DNA from: Hydrogenophaga sp.
GTDB taxonomy: Bacteria; Pseudomonadota; Gammaproteobacteria; Burkholderiales; Burkholderiaceae_C
Direction of reading: 5' to 3'
DNA length: 64,000 nucleotides
Assembly (NCBI RefSeq): GCF_030373225.1
Contig: NZ_JAUCZG010000004.1
Span: forward strand, 124,001-188,000
The notes beneath the pieces were generated by a model that saw nothing but the letters and a program-made list of their open reading frames with translations, searched no databases and was not told where the DNA came from. A program made the translations under genes and the position numbers. Numbering within the stretch: position 1 is the first letter of the stretch; every line of letters begins with the position of its first letter. Below, one piece after another: positions 26,628 through 36,703 of this stretch.

Positions 26628-26716
26628 CTTAAAGTCAAGGCACTGGGCACCGGAACGCAGCCTGCCTGCAGCCAACCGGCGCCAACCCTGTTTCATCAAC
26701 CTCACGGAGTATCCCC

Positions 26717-28048
26717 ATGCCTCAATCCCTCACCGAGCAACTGAGCCGCCAGCAGCAAATCGAAGCCCTGGAAAAAGACTGGGCGACCAACCCCCGCTGG
26801 AAGGGCGTCAAGCGCGGCTATTCCGCGGCCGACGTCGTGCGTCTGCGCGGCAGCATGCAGATCGAGCACACGCTGGCCAAGCGCGGCGCCGAGAAGCTCT
26901 GGGACAAGGTCAACGGCGGCGCCAAAAAAGGCTATGTGAACGCGTTCGGCGCGATCTCCGCGGGCCAGGCCATGCAGCAGGCCAAGGCCGGCCTTGAGGC
27001 CGTGTACCTGTCGGGCTGGCAAGTTGCCGCTGACGGCAACACCAGCGAAACCATGTACCCCGACCAGTCGCTCTACGCCTACGACTCGGTGCCCACCATG
27101 GTTCGCCGCATCAACAACACCTTCAAGCGCGCCGACGAGATCCAGTGGGGACGTGGCGTCGAGCCGGGCAGCCCGGAGTTCATCGACTACTTCCTGCCCA
27201 TCGTGGCAGACGCCGAGGCCGGTTTCGGTGGTGTGCTCAACGCCTTCGAACTGATGAAGAACATGATCGCCGCCGGTGCGGCCGGCGTGCACTTCGAAGA
27301 CCAGCTCGCCGCTGTGAAGAAATGTGGCCACATGGGTGGCAAGGTGCTCGTTCCCACGCAGGAAGCCTGCGAGAAGCTGATCTCCGCGCGTTTCGCAGCC
27401 GACGTGATGGGTGTGTCCACCATCGTTCTGGCCCGCACCGACGCAGAAGCCGCCAACCTGATCACCAGCGACCATGACGCCAACGACAGGCCTTTCCTGA
27501 CCGGTGAGCGCACCCAGGAAGGTTTCTACCGCGTCAAGAACGGCCTGGAGCAAGCCATCAGCCGTGGTATCGCTTACGCCCCTTACGCCGACCTGGTGTG
27601 GTGCGAGACCGGCGTGCCCGACATCGGCTTCGCCCGCGAGTTCGCCCAGGCCGTGCAGGCCGCCTGCCCGGGCAAGCTGCTGTCCTACAACTGCTCGCCA
27701 TCCTTCAACTGGAAAAAGAACCTCAACGACACACAGATCGCCTCGTTCCAGGAAGATCTGGCGGCGCTCGGCTACAAGTACCAGTTCATCACGCTGGCCG
27801 GCATCCACATCAACTGGTTCAACACCTTCCAGTTCGCCCACGCCTACGCCCGCGGCGAAGGCATGAAGCATTACGTGAACATGGTGCAGGAACCCGAGTT
27901 CGCCGCGCGCGACAAGGGCTACACCTTCGTGTCGCACCAGCAGGAAGTGGGCGCCGGTTACTTCGACGACGTGACCACCGTGATCCAGGGCGGCTCCTCC
28001 AGCGTGAAGGCCCTGACCGGCTCGACCGAAGAAGAGCAGTTCCACTGA
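26717..28048 (+). CDS. aceA: Isocitrate lyase
   Basis: Splits isocitrate to glyoxylate and succinate in the glyoxylate shunt, which is needed for growth on acetate or fatty acids. 443 residues, close to E. coli AceA (434). The catalytic motif KKCGHMGGK has Cys203, and the [21 protein letters not shown] and [13 protein letters not shown] segments are typical. The gene stands alone, with a long regulatory region upstream and a terminator downstream. It complements acs in this window. Confidence 0.96.
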   Translation: MPQSLTEQLSRQQQIEALEKDWATNPRWKGVKRGYSAADVVRLRGSMQIEHTLAKRGAEKLWDKVNGGAKKGYVNAFGAISAGQAMQQAKAGLEAVYLSGWQVAADGNTSETMYPDQSLYAYDSVPTMVRRINNTFKRADEIQWGRGVEPGSPEFIDYFLPIVADAEAGFGGVLNAFELMKNMIAAGAAGVHFEDQLAAVKKCGHMGGKVLVPTQEACEKLISARFAADVMGVSTIVLARTDAEAANLITSDHDANDRPFLTGERTQEGFYRVKNGLEQAISRGIAYAPYADLVWCETGVPDIGFAREFAQAVQAACPGKLLSYNCSPSFNWKKNLNDTQIASFQEDLAALGYKYQFITLAGIHINWFNTFQFAHAYARGEGMKHYVNMVQEPEFAARDKGYTFVSHQQEVGAGYFDDVTTVIQGGSSSVKALTGSTEEEQFH

Positions 28049-28088
28049 CATCCCCGAGTCCGCCCCAGAGCGGCTGGAGGAGACAAGG

Positions 28089-28118
28089 AGCCCGGGCCAG
28101 TCCCGGGCTTTTTTTCGT
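28089..28118 (+). terminator. Intrinsic terminator of aceA
   Basis: Stem AGCCCGGG/CCCGGGCT with loop CCAGT is followed by seven T. Confidence 0.9.
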
Positions 28119-28150
28119 CCAGGCTCTTTTATGTGAAAATTGCGGTCTGT

Positions 28151-28180
28151 TTGACACAGCAAGAGCGAGAAAGGCAATCT
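28151..28180 (+). promoter_or_regulatory. Possible promoter of the thrS leader
   Basis: TTGACA at 28151 is a perfect -35 hexamer with CAATCT 18 bp later as a weak -10. This start would fall at the leader-peptide ATG, so a promoter further upstream (for example an extended TG-containing -10 near 28133-28141) must be used if the leader peptide is translated. The real start site is unresolved. Confidence 0.35.
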
Positions 28181-28184
28181 GGTT

Positions 28185-28226
28185 ATGACACCGCGAACTC
28201 AGGAGACTTCCCTCCCGGCCTTGTGA
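28185..28226 (+). CDS. Putative threonine-rich leader peptide of thrS
   Basis: A 13-codon frame reads [13 protein letters not shown] and stops at TGA. Three of 13 codons are Thr, using ACA and ACT, which are uncommon in this GC-rich genome. AAAGG lies 10 nt upstream as a possible ribosome binding site. The frame overlaps the first arm of a hairpin that can be displaced when ribosomes stall at the Thr codons. A terminator hairpin follows just before thrS. I infer transcription attenuation by charged tRNA-Thr. It is too short to prove by sequence alone. Confidence 0.6.
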   Translation: MTPRTQETSLPAL

Positions 28227-28299
28227 GGCCTGCAGTTCGCGCCTGCCCGATTCCCTTTCGACCCACACCAGCGCGGCCCCTGCCGCGCTTTTTGTTTTC
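28192..28299 (+). promoter_or_regulatory. Attenuator-like leader of thrS with alternative hairpins
   Basis: Arm 1 CGCGAACT (28192-28199) pairs with arm 2 AGTTCGCG (28234-28241), with an inner GGCCT/AGGCC hairpin. The terminator is AGCGCGGC (28270-28277) paired with GCCGCGCT (28282-28289), followed by a T-rich tract to 28299. TCGCGC in arm 2 (28237-28242) can instead pair with GCGCGG in the terminator's left arm (28271-28276, one G-U pair). This is the three-state arrangement of classical amino-acid attenuators. The terminator ends 10 bp before the thrS ATG. Confidence 0.65.
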
Positions 28300-28309
28300 T
28301 GGACTCCCC

Positions 28310-30217
28310 ATGTTGCACATCACGCTCCCCGACGGTTCACAACGCGAATTTCCTGGCCCTGTCACCGTGGCCGACGTTGCCGCTTCGATTGGCAGCGGCC
28401 TGGCCAAGGCCGCACTGGCCGGCAAGATCGACGGCAAGGTGGTCGACACCAGCTTCCTCATTTCGCAGGACAGCCCGCTGTCCATCGTCACCGCCAGGGA
28501 CGCCGATGGCCTGGAAGTCATCCGACACTCCACGGCCCACCTGCTGGCCTACGCGGTGAAGGAGTTGTTTCCCGATGCGCAGGTGACCATCGGGCCGGTG
28601 ATCGAGAACGGCTTCTTCTACGACTTCTCGTACAAGCGGCCTTTCACCCCCGACGATCTGGTGGCGATCGAGAAGCGCATGACCGAGCTGGCAGCGAAGG
28701 ACGAACCCGTGGTGCGTCGCGTGTTGCCGCGCGACGAAGCGGTGGCGCATTTCAAGGGCATTGGCGAACACTACAAGGCCGAGATCATCGCCAGCATCCC
28801 GAGCAACGAAGACGTTTCGCTCTACCGCGAAGGCGCCTTTGAGGACCTCTGCCGCGGCCCTCACGTGCCCAGCACCGGCAAGCTCAAGCATTTCAAGCTC
28901 ATGAAGGTCGCCGGCGCCTACTGGCGCGGCGACCACCGCAACGAGATGTTGCAGCGCATTTACGGGACGGCCTGGGCCACCAAGGACGAACTGCAGCAGC
29001 ACCTGACCATGATCGAAGAGGCCGAGAAGCGCGATCACCGCAAGCTCGGTCGCGAACTCGATCTGTTTCACATCGACGAGCACGCGCCGGGTCTGGTGTT
29101 CTGGCACCCCAAGGGCTGGACGCTGTGGCAGGAGGTGGAGCAATACATGCGCCGCGTCTACCGCGAGAACGGCTACCAGGAGGTCAAAGGTCCGCAGATC
29201 ATCGACAAGTCGCTGTGGGAAAAAACCGGCCACTGGGACAAGTACCGCGACAACATGTTCACCACGGAGAGTGAAAAGCGCGAGTACGCCCTCAAGCCGA
29301 TGAACTGCCCGGGTCACATCCTGATCTACAAGCAGGGCATCAAGAGCTACCGCGACCTGCCGCTGCGCTACGGCGAGTTCGGCCAGTGCCACCGCAACGA
29401 GCCCAGCGGCGGCCTGCACGGCATCATGCGCGTGCGCGGTTTCACCCAGGACGATGGTCACATCTTCTGCACCGAAGAGCAGATCCTGCCCGAGTGCCTG
29501 GCCTACACGGCGCTGCTGCAAAAGGTCTACGCTGACTTCGGCTTCAAGAACATCATCTACAAGGTCGCCACGCGACCTGATGCCCGCATTGGATCCGACG
29601 AAGTCTGGGACAAGGCCGAGCACGCGCTGATGGAGAGTTTGCGTGCCTCGGGTTGCGAGTTCGAAATTTCCCCTGGCGACGGTGCCTTCTACGGCCCGAA
29701 GATCGAGTACACGCTGAAAGATGCGATCGGGCGCCAGTGGCAGTGCGGCACCATGCAGGTCGATTTCTCCATGCCCGAGCGCCTGGACGCCGAATACGTG
29801 GGTGAAGATGGTGCGCGCCACCGTCCCGTGATGCTCCACCGCGCCATCGTCGGCAGCCTCGAGCGTTTCATCGGCATCCTGATCGAAGAACACGCCGGCG
29901 CGCTGCCCACCTGGCTCGCCCCGGTGCAGGTGGCGGTGCTCAACATCACCGACGCGCAGGCCGATTACTGTCGGGAAATCGCGAAATCTCTGCAGAATCA
30001 AGGGCTTAGGGTCATAACCGACCTGCGCAACGAGAAAATCACGTATAAAATACGAGAGCACGCGTTGCAAAAGCTGCCTTTTATCGTTGTCGTGGGCGAC
30101 AAGGAGAAAGAAGCTGGCGCCGTGGCTGTGCGGGCTCGAGGTAACAAAGACCTCGGTGTCATGTCGCTGGAAGCCTTTTCCAAACTGATCGCGGCAGACG
30201 TTTCATCCAAGGTTTGA
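28310..30217 (+). CDS. thrS: Threonyl-tRNA synthetase
   Basis: 635-residue class II synthetase. The N-terminal TGS domain ([16 protein letters not shown]) comes first, then the editing domain with [11 protein letters not shown], the catalytic core with [11 protein letters not shown] (zinc-ligand cysteine) and the C-terminal anticodon-binding domain (from about residue 530). The ATG at 28310 gives the standard N-terminus; a longer in-frame GTG start at 28133 would translate the leader and is rejected. It heads the translation block thrS-infC-rpmI-rplT-pheS-pheT. Confidence 0.97.
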   Translation: MLHITLPDGSQREFPGPVTVADVAASIGSGLAKAALAGKIDGKVVDTSFLISQDSPLSIVTARDADGLEVIRHSTAHLLAYAVKELFPDAQVTIGPVIENGFFYDFSYKRPFTPDDLVAIEKRMTELAAKDEPVVRRVLPRDEAVAHFKGIGEHYKAEIIASIPSNEDVSLYREGAFEDLCRGPHVPSTGKLKHFKLMKVAGAYWRGDHRNEMLQRIYGTAWATKDELQQHLTMIEEAEKRDHRKLGRELDLFHIDEHAPGLVFWHPKGWTLWQEVEQYMRRVYRENGYQEVKGPQIIDKSLWEKTGHWDKYRDNMFTTESEKREYALKPMNCPGHILIYKQGIKSYRDLPLRYGEFGQCHRNEPSGGLHGIMRVRGFTQDDGHIFCTEEQILPECLAYTALLQKVYADFGFKNIIYKVATRPDARIGSDEVWDKAEHALMESLRASGCEFEISPGDGAFYGPKIEYTLKDAIGRQWQCGTMQVDFSMPERLDAEYVGEDGARHRPVMLHRAIVGSLERFIGILIEEHAGALPTWLAPVQVAVLNITDAQADYCREIAKSLQNQGLRVITDLRNEKITYKIREHALQKLPFIVVVGDKEKEAGAVAVRARGNKDLGVMSLEAFSKLIAADVSSKV

Positions 30218-30271
30218 TTTCAAACATCCCGGTTGATGCCCATGCTGCTGTGGCGCACCTCATGTGCATGC

Positions 30272-30295
30272 GGGCGGCCGAGGGGCCGCCCTTTC
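30272..30295 (+). terminator. GC-rich hairpin between thrS and infC
   Basis: Stem GGGCGGCC/GGCCGCCC with loop GAGG is followed by only three T and then CG. It could be a weak terminator or an RNA processing or stabilising hairpin that adjusts infC expression relative to thrS. Confidence 0.5.
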
Positions 30296-30325
30296 GCCTG
30301 ACCAGCCCACACCAAGGAACTCACC

Positions 30326-30937
30326 ATAGCTACCAACTTTCGCGACCGCCGCCAACGTGAAGAGCGCGCACACCGACTGAACCGAGAAATCATGGCTCCC
30401 GAGGTTCGCCTCAACGGACCTGAAAACGAGCCCCTGGGCATCGTCAGTCTGTCAGAAGCGCTTCGCATGGCCGGTGAACTGGACGTCGACCTGGTTGAAA
30501 TTGCGGCCACGGCCGTGCCTCCCGTGTGTCGCCTGATGGACTACGGAAAGTTCAAGTACCAGGAGCAGAAGAAGGCGGCAGAAGCCAAGGCCAAGCAGAC
30601 GGTCATCGAGATCAAGGAAATCAAGTTCCGGCCCGGTACCGATGACGGCGACTACAACATCAAGATGCGCAACATCCGGCGCTTTCTGGACGATGGTGAC
30701 AAGTGCAAGATCACGCTGCGATTCCGCGGTCGTGAGATCACCCACCAGGATCTGGGTCTGGCGTTGTTGAACCGCATCCGTGACGAGTTGGCCGATTCGA
30801 TCATCGTGGAGCAGTTTCCCAAACTGGAAGGCCGCCAGATGATCATGATGATCGCCCCTGGTCGCAAGAAGACCGGTGGCGGTGCGGCGAAAGCCGTCGA
30901 GGCGGCAGCGCCCGCGGCAGGACAACCGGCGGCCTGA
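30326..30937 (+). CDS. infC: Translation initiation factor IF-3, start codon ATA
   Basis: 203 residues if started at ATA (30326). The N-terminal sequence then reads (M)[21 protein letters not shown], matching IF-3 of related bacteria. AAGGAA lies 6 nt upstream. The first ATG (30392) would remove 22 conserved residues and has no ribosome binding site. IF-3 rejects non-standard start codons, so a rare start gives autoregulation, as with AUU in E. coli infC. The N and C domains are joined by the Lys-rich linker [17 protein letters not shown]. The C-terminus has an Ala-rich tail. Confidence 0.93.
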   Translation: MATNFRDRRQREERAHRLNREIMAPEVRLNGPENEPLGIVSLSEALRMAGELDVDLVEIAATAVPPVCRLMDYGKFKYQEQKKAAEAKAKQTVIEIKEIKFRPGTDDGDYNIKMRNIRRFLDDGDKCKITLRFRGREITHQDLGLALLNRIRDELADSIIVEQFPKLEGRQMIMMIAPGRKKTGGGAAKAVEAAAPAAGQPAA

Positions 30938-31121
30938 GGCCGGCGGCAGGTACAACAGCATTGGATGGGCGGGGTAGTCTCCCGCCGGTCCGAGGCGCTG
31001 GCCGAAAGGCCGGACGCCGAAACGGAAGGCCGAGAGGTTTTCCATCAAAAGTGGCTCGGGGCCTACAAGTCTGCGGAAGGTTCGCAGCGCCTCACGAGCA
31101 CAAACGAAAAGGAGCATGAAG
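30938..31121 (+). promoter_or_regulatory. Structured leader between infC and rpmI
   Basis: This 184-nt untranslated stretch can fold several stable hairpins: GGCGGG/CCCGCC (30968-30973 with 30981-30986) and a compound stem GGCG.GGCC-GAAA-GGCC.CGCC (30994-31018) with a GAAA tetraloop. In enterobacteria and Firmicutes the region before rpmI-rplT binds ribosomal protein L20 to repress the operon. A similar role here is inferred from position and folding potential. No protein-coding frame is convincing. Confidence 0.5.
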
Positions 31122-31325
31122 ATGCCCAAAATGAAGACCAAGAGCAGCGCGAAGAAGCGTTTTCGCGTTCGTCCCGGTGGCACCGTCAAGCGCGGTCAAG
31201 CCTTCAAACGTCACATCCTGACCAAGAAGTCCACCAAGACCAAGCGCCACCTGCGTGGAGCAGTCACCGTGCATGAGACCAACATGGGTCACATGGCACA
31301 GATGCTGCCCGGCATGGGTATTTGA
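31122..31325 (+). CDS. rpmI: 50S ribosomal protein L35
   Basis: 67 residues starting [20 protein letters not shown], the standard L35 N-terminus. An ATG six bases upstream (31116) is too close to AAGGAG to be the start, whereas 31122 has 8-nt spacing. It is rich in Lys and Arg, as expected for a 23S rRNA-binding protein. It lies in the infC-rpmI-rplT operon. Confidence 0.97.
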   Translation: MPKMKTKSSAKKRFRVRPGGTVKRGQAFKRHILTKKSTKTKRHLRGAVTVHETNMGHMAQMLPGMGI

Positions 31326-31349
31326 TCAACGACGAACAGGAGAACACAC

Positions 31350-32883
<1,534 letters not shown>

Positions 32884-32886
32884 AAC

Positions 32887-32960
32887 ATGCACACCCCTGC
32901 GCCGCTTCGCGGCACCCCCTCAAGGGGTCAACACCTGCAGCCCGTCCCGAGCTTGTCGAA
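32887..32960. repeat. Dispersed repeat remnants between pheS and pheT
   Basis: The 137-bp gap holds a CTGCGCCGCTTCGCGG hairpin followed by CCCCCTCAAGGGG, a pattern seen in many Comamonadaceae intergenic elements. Next comes GAGCTTGTCGAAGGGC, the conserved part of a second dispersed family also found in the Rieske oxygenase gene at 46416. The gap is unusual for pheST, which normally abut closely. Confidence 0.7.
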
Positions 32961-33020
32961 GGGCGGCTCTGCGGTGTTCCCGACACAAGTCCTTGCCAAG
33001 CCACCGTACTGAGTCGTTCC

Positions 33021-35450
33021 ATGCAATTCCCAGAATCCTGGCTTCGCGCCTTCTGCAATCCGCCCCTGACCAGCCAGCAACTGGCCGACACCTTGACCAT
33101 GGCCGGTCTGGAGGTGGAAGAACTGCAACCTGTGGCGCCGCCGTTCTCCAAGATCGTTGTGGGTGAGATCAAGTCCGCCGAGCAACACCCGAATGCCGAC
33201 CGCCTGCGCGTGTGCCAGGTGGATGCAGGGCAGGGCGGCCTGCTCAACATCGTGTGTGGTGCGCCCAATGCCCGCGTGGGCATCAAGGTACCGTGTGCGC
33301 TGGTGGGTGCGGCGCTGCCGCCGGGAGAAGACGGCCAGCCCTTCCTGATCAAACTGGGGCAACTGCGTGGCGTGGAGAGCCAGGGCATGTTGTGCTCGGC
33401 GCGCGAACTCAAACTCAGCGAGGATCACGCAGGCCTGCTGGAGTTGCCGTCCGACGCTGTGGTGGGGCGCGACATCCGCGAACAACTGCAGCTCGACGAC
33501 ATGCTGTTCACCCTCAAGCTCACGCCCAACCTCGCGCATTGCCTGAGCGTTTACGGCATCGCCCGCGAGGTGTCTGCGCTCACCGGCTCACCCCTGATCG
33601 AACCCCGGTTTGAAGTGGCCCCTGTCTCGTTGCAGGACCGCCTGCCGGTCACGGTGAGCGCCCCTGACCTCTGCGGCCGTTTCACCGGGCGCGTCGTGCG
33701 CGGCGTCAACACCCGGGCCGCCACCCCCGCCTGGATGGTGGAGCGCCTGGCGCGCTGCGGCCAGCGCAGCGTCTCGCCGCTGGTGGACATTTCCAACTAT
33801 GTGATGTTCGAGCTGGGCCGCCCCTCGCACATCTTTGACCTCGACAAGATCCACGGTGGCCTTCAGGTGCGCTGGGGTCGCGAAGGAGAGTCGCTCAAGC
33901 TGCTCAACGGCAACACGGTTTCGGTGGATGCACAGGTGGGCGTCATCGCCGACGACCAGGCGGTGGAATCGCTGGCCGGCATCATGGGCGGTGATGCGAC
34001 CGCGGTGTCCGACGACACGCAGAACATCTACATCGAGGCCGCCTTCTGGTGGCCCAAGTCCATTGCCGGTCGCTCGCGCCGCTTCAACTTCTCCACCGAC
34101 GCCGGGCACCGGTTCGAGCGAGGCGTGGACCCGTCGACCACGGTCGAGCACATCGAGCGCATCACACAACTGGTGCTCGAGATCTGCGGCGGGCAGGTCG
34201 GACCGATGGACGACCATGTGGTCAACCTGCCGCTCGCCAAGCCGGTGACGCTGCGCGTGGCGCGCGCGAACAAGGTCATCGGCATGCCGCTCACCCAGGC
34301 GCAGTGCGCCGGCGCCTTGCGCCGTCTCGGTCTGGCTTTGCAGGAGGGCGAGGGCACGATCACGGTCACGCCGCCGGCCTACCGCTTCGACCTCCAGATC
34401 GAAGAAGACCTGATTGAAGAAGTGGCTCGCATCGTGGGCTATGAGCAGTTGCCCCAGACCCCGCCGCTGGCACCGATCACCGCCAGGATCCGCCCCGAAG
34501 CCCGGCGCGGCCCGTTCGCGCTGCGCCGCCTGCTGGCCCAGCTCGGTTACCAGGAAACCATCAACTTCAGCTTTGTCGAGGATCGCTGGGAGCGAGAGCT
34601 GGCCGGCAACAACGATCCGGTCCGGCTGCTCAACCCGATCGCGAGCCAGATGAGCGTGATGCGCTCCTCGCTCATCGGCAGCCTGGTGGCCGTGCTCAAG
34701 TTCAACCTCGACCGCCGCGCCGAACGTGTCCGGCTGTTCGAGGTGGGGCGCGTGTTCCTCAAGGACGCCTCCGTGCCCGACAGCGACACCAGCGTGGCCG
34801 GTTTCCACCAGCCCATGCGGGTGGCTGGCTTGAGCTTTGGTCCGGTGGACACGCTGCAGTGGGGAACTGCCGAGCGCGTGGCCGATTTCTTCGATGCCAA
34901 GGGCGACGTGCAAGCCCTGCTCGCGCCGCTGCAGGCCGAGTTCCGTGCTGAAGAACATCCCGCCATGCACCCCGGTCGCTGCGCCAGTGTCTGGCTGCAG
35001 GGCCGTTGCATCGGGCATGTGGGTGAGCTGCACCCCCGCTGGCGACAGTCGTACGAGCTCGCACAGGCGCCCGTGCTTTTTGAACTGGAGCTGGACGCGG
35101 TGCTGGCCAGAGACGTTCCGGCCTATCAGGCCGTGGGTCGCCACCAGGCCGTTGAGCGCGATCTGGCCATCGTGGTCAAGGAGAACGTGACACACGCCGC
35201 AGTGGTCGAGGCCATTCGCGCCCCGCAGAATGCCTGGCTGCGCGACGTGGTGCTGTTCGACGTCTATCGCCCCAGGAAGCTGTCGGAAGGCGTCGCGCCC
35301 GGGGCCTTGGCCGCAGACGAAAAAAGCCTCGCGGTGCGACTCGTGCTCAACCGCGACGACGCTACACTGACCGAGGAAGAGATCGAGGCCACTGTGAAAG
35401 CAGCGCTCGAATCGTTGCAAATGCGTGTGGCCGCCCGGCTGCGCGCCTGA
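33021..35450 (+). CDS. pheT: Phenylalanyl-tRNA synthetase beta subunit
   Basis: 809 residues, the usual length. An N-terminal EMAP/OB tRNA-binding domain (about 40-150, KIVVGEIKSAEQHPNADRLRVCQVD) precedes the B3/B4 editing domain, B5 DNA-binding-like domains (about 400-480) and a C-terminal ferredoxin-fold anticodon-binding domain (from about 715, GRHQAVERDLAIVV). It is separated from pheS by repeat remnants and followed 25 bp later by ihfA. Confidence 0.97.
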   Translation: MQFPESWLRAFCNPPLTSQQLADTLTMAGLEVEELQPVAPPFSKIVVGEIKSAEQHPNADRLRVCQVDAGQGGLLNIVCGAPNARVGIKVPCALVGAALPPGEDGQPFLIKLGQLRGVESQGMLCSARELKLSEDHAGLLELPSDAVVGRDIREQLQLDDMLFTLKLTPNLAHCLSVYGIAREVSALTGSPLIEPRFEVAPVSLQDRLPVTVSAPDLCGRFTGRVVRGVNTRAATPAWMVERLARCGQRSVSPLVDISNYVMFELGRPSHIFDLDKIHGGLQVRWGREGESLKLLNGNTVSVDAQVGVIADDQAVESLAGIMGGDATAVSDDTQNIYIEAAFWWPKSIAGRSRRFNFSTDAGHRFERGVDPSTTVEHIERITQLVLEICGGQVGPMDDHVVNLPLAKPVTLRVARANKVIGMPLTQAQCAGALRRLGLALQEGEGTITVTPPAYRFDLQIEEDLIEEVARIVGYEQLPQTPPLAPITARIRPEARRGPFALRRLLAQLGYQETINFSFVEDRWERELAGNNDPVRLLNPIASQMSVMRSSLIGSLVAVLKFNLDRRAERVRLFEVGRVFLKDASVPDSDTSVAGFHQPMRVAGLSFGPVDTLQWGTAERVADFFDAKGDVQALLAPLQAEFRAEEHPAMHPGRCASVWLQGRCIGHVGELHPRWRQSYELAQAPVLFELELDAVLARDVPAYQAVGRHQAVERDLAIVVKENVTHAAVVEAIRAPQNAWLRDVVLFDVYRPRKLSEGVAPGALAADEKSLAVRLVLNRDDATLTEEEIEATVKAALESLQMRVAARLRA

Positions 35451-35475
35451 TCGAACCAGGATGGAGAAGCCCCGC

Positions 35476-35802
35476 ATGGAACTCGCTGTTGAAAGCCTGG
35501 AAACACCGGCACTGACCAAAGCCCAGTTGGCCGAAATGCTGTTCGACCAGATCGGTCTGAACAAGCGCGAGTCCAAGGACATGATCGATGCCTTCTTCGA
35601 TCTGGTCACGGACAGCCTGGTGGAAGGCACGGATGTGAAGATATCGGGCTTCGGCAATTTCCAGATCCGCACCAAGGCACCACGCCCTGGGCGCAATCCC
35701 CGCACGGGTGAGCCCGTGGCCATCGAGGCCCGGCGCGTGGTCACCTTCCACGCCAGTCCCAAGCTCAAGGAACAGGTGCAGACCGCCATCATCGGCGCCT
35801 GA
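35476..35802 (+). CDS. ihfA: Integration host factor alpha subunit
   Basis: 108-residue DNA-bending protein of the HU/IHF family. ALTKAQLAEMLFDQIGLNKRESKDMIDAFFD and the DNA-minor-groove arm GRNPRTGEPVAI identify IHF-alpha. An ATG at 35461 is in frame, but GGAGAAG sits correctly for the ATG at 35476. The pheT-ihfA-merR order is conserved among proteobacteria. Confidence 0.95.
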   Translation: MELAVESLETPALTKAQLAEMLFDQIGLNKRESKDMIDAFFDLVTDSLVEGTDVKISGFGNFQIRTKAPRPGRNPRTGEPVAIEARRVVTFHASPKLKEQVQTAIIGA

Positions 35803-36076
35803 ACCCCGCTTCCTGTCCGCTGCGCCTTCGCATTGGCGCGAACGCGTTTTCTGGCACAGACCCATCGGCCAGGCCGTTGTTGGCTTCAGGTCTGGTCGGG
35901 CCGGCTGCCAGCCTGCTGCCAGCCTGCTACAGGCGGTTGGCTTGTGCGTCCAGACGGTCGCGCCCACGCGCCCTCGGTGTCGTTTGCAACACTTCTCACA
36001 GAATTCCACCTTCGCCTGCGCACGCCTGCACTTGTTAGAGTAAATTCAAGCTTCGGTCTGTACCGCCTTGATTTTC

Positions 36077-36532
36077 ATGGAAAAAACGCTCCCGCCCATC
36101 CCAGCCAAACGCTACTTCACCATCGGTGAGGTGGGCGAATTGTGTGGTGTCAAGCCGCACGTGCTGCGTTACTGGGAGCAGGAGTTCACCCAGTTGCGTC
36201 CGATGAAACGGCGGGGCAACCGGCGCTATTACCAGCACCATGAGGTGCTGATGATCCGCCGCATTCGGGAGCTGCTGTACGACCAGGGGTTCACGATCAG
36301 CGGGGCGCGCAACAAGCTGCAGGAACTGGTCCAGGCCGAGCGCGAGAGGCGCCGCGGCGAAGACGAGGACGAAGCGATCGACGTCATCGATCTCGATGCC
36401 GTGATCCACGAGCAAGCTCCGGCGTTGAGCACTGAAAAGTCGCGCGACGTGTTGCCAGGAACCGGTCTGCTGGTTCACGAGGTGCGGCGCGAGTTGCTTG
36501 AAATACGCGAGCTTCTTCGGCACACCGCCTGA
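36077..36532 (+). CDS. MerR-family regulator
   Basis: 151 residues. The N-terminal MerR helix-turn-helix reads KRYFTIGEVGELCGVKPHVLRYWEQEFTQLRP. The arm continues with RRGNRRYYQHHEVLMIRRIRELLYDQGFTI, and a coiled region follows, rich in Glu and Arg. No metal-binding cysteine cluster is present, so the signal is unknown. This gene is regularly found between ihfA and a tRNA-Pro in beta- and gammaproteobacteria. The start at 36077 lacks a strong ribosome binding site. Confidence 0.9.
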   Translation: MEKTLPPIPAKRYFTIGEVGELCGVKPHVLRYWEQEFTQLRPMKRRGNRRYYQHHEVLMIRRIRELLYDQGFTISGARNKLQELVQAERERRRGEDEDEAIDVIDLDAVIHEQAPALSTEKSRDVLPGTGLLVHEVRRELLEIRELLRHTA

Positions 36533-36557
36533 AAGGCGTCCCTTTGACCGCTATAAT
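36529..36557 (+). promoter_or_regulatory. Promoter of tRNA-Pro
   Basis: CTGAAA (36529-36534) and the perfect TATAAT (36552-36557) are separated by 17 bp. Transcription would start about 5 bp before the mature tRNA. The -35 overlaps the end of the MerR gene. Confidence 0.8.
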
Positions 36558-36568
36558 TCGACGCTTGT

Positions 36569-36645
36569 CGGCGTGTAGCGCAGCCTGGTAGCGCACTTGC
36601 ATGGGGTGCAAGGGGTCGCGAGTTCGAATCCCGCCACGCCGACCA
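36569..36645 (+). tRNA. tRNA-Pro (anticodon GGG)
   Basis: 77 nt, with acceptor stem CGGCGTG/CACGCCG, D-arm GCGC/GCGC, anticodon stem CTTGC/GCAAG with loop ATGGGGT (anticodon GGG), T-loop TTCGAAT and encoded CCA. The T-stem GCGAG/CCCGC has one A-C mismatch. All other arms pair normally. It reads CCC and CCT proline codons. Confidence 0.97.
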
Positions 36646-36656
36646 TTGAGATCTGA

Positions 36657-36687
36657 AAGCCCGCTACCGAAAGGTGGCGGGCTTTTT
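36657..36687 (+). terminator. Intrinsic terminator of tRNA-Pro
   Basis: Stem AAAGCCCGCTACC/GGTGGCGGGCTTT with a GAAA tetraloop and a T-run. It may also help end the convergent hypothetical gene at 36704. Confidence 0.92.
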
Positions 36688-36703
36688 CAGTTTCGGGCCT
36701 TGT

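Larger units (their letters stand above)
26386..26716. promoter_or_regulatory. AT-rich aceA regulatory region
   Basis: This gene-free stretch is strikingly AT-rich for this genome, mainly from 26455 to 26640. It contains a palindrome at 26468-26489 (TTCTCATT, 6-nt gap, AATGAGAA) and two TCTTATATAAGA-like sites listed separately. It probably holds the isocitrate lyase promoter and several repressor or activator sites. No small gene was found in it. Confidence 0.7.

Noticed and set aside
28133-28309. N-terminal extension of thrS from GTG 28133
   Set aside because: It would translate through the attenuator-like hairpins. ThrRS proteins start at the TGS domain (MLHITLPDG).
28140-28310. T-box riboswitch for thrS
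   Set aside because: There is no T-box sequence or specifier-loop structure, and T-boxes are not expected in betaproteobacteria.
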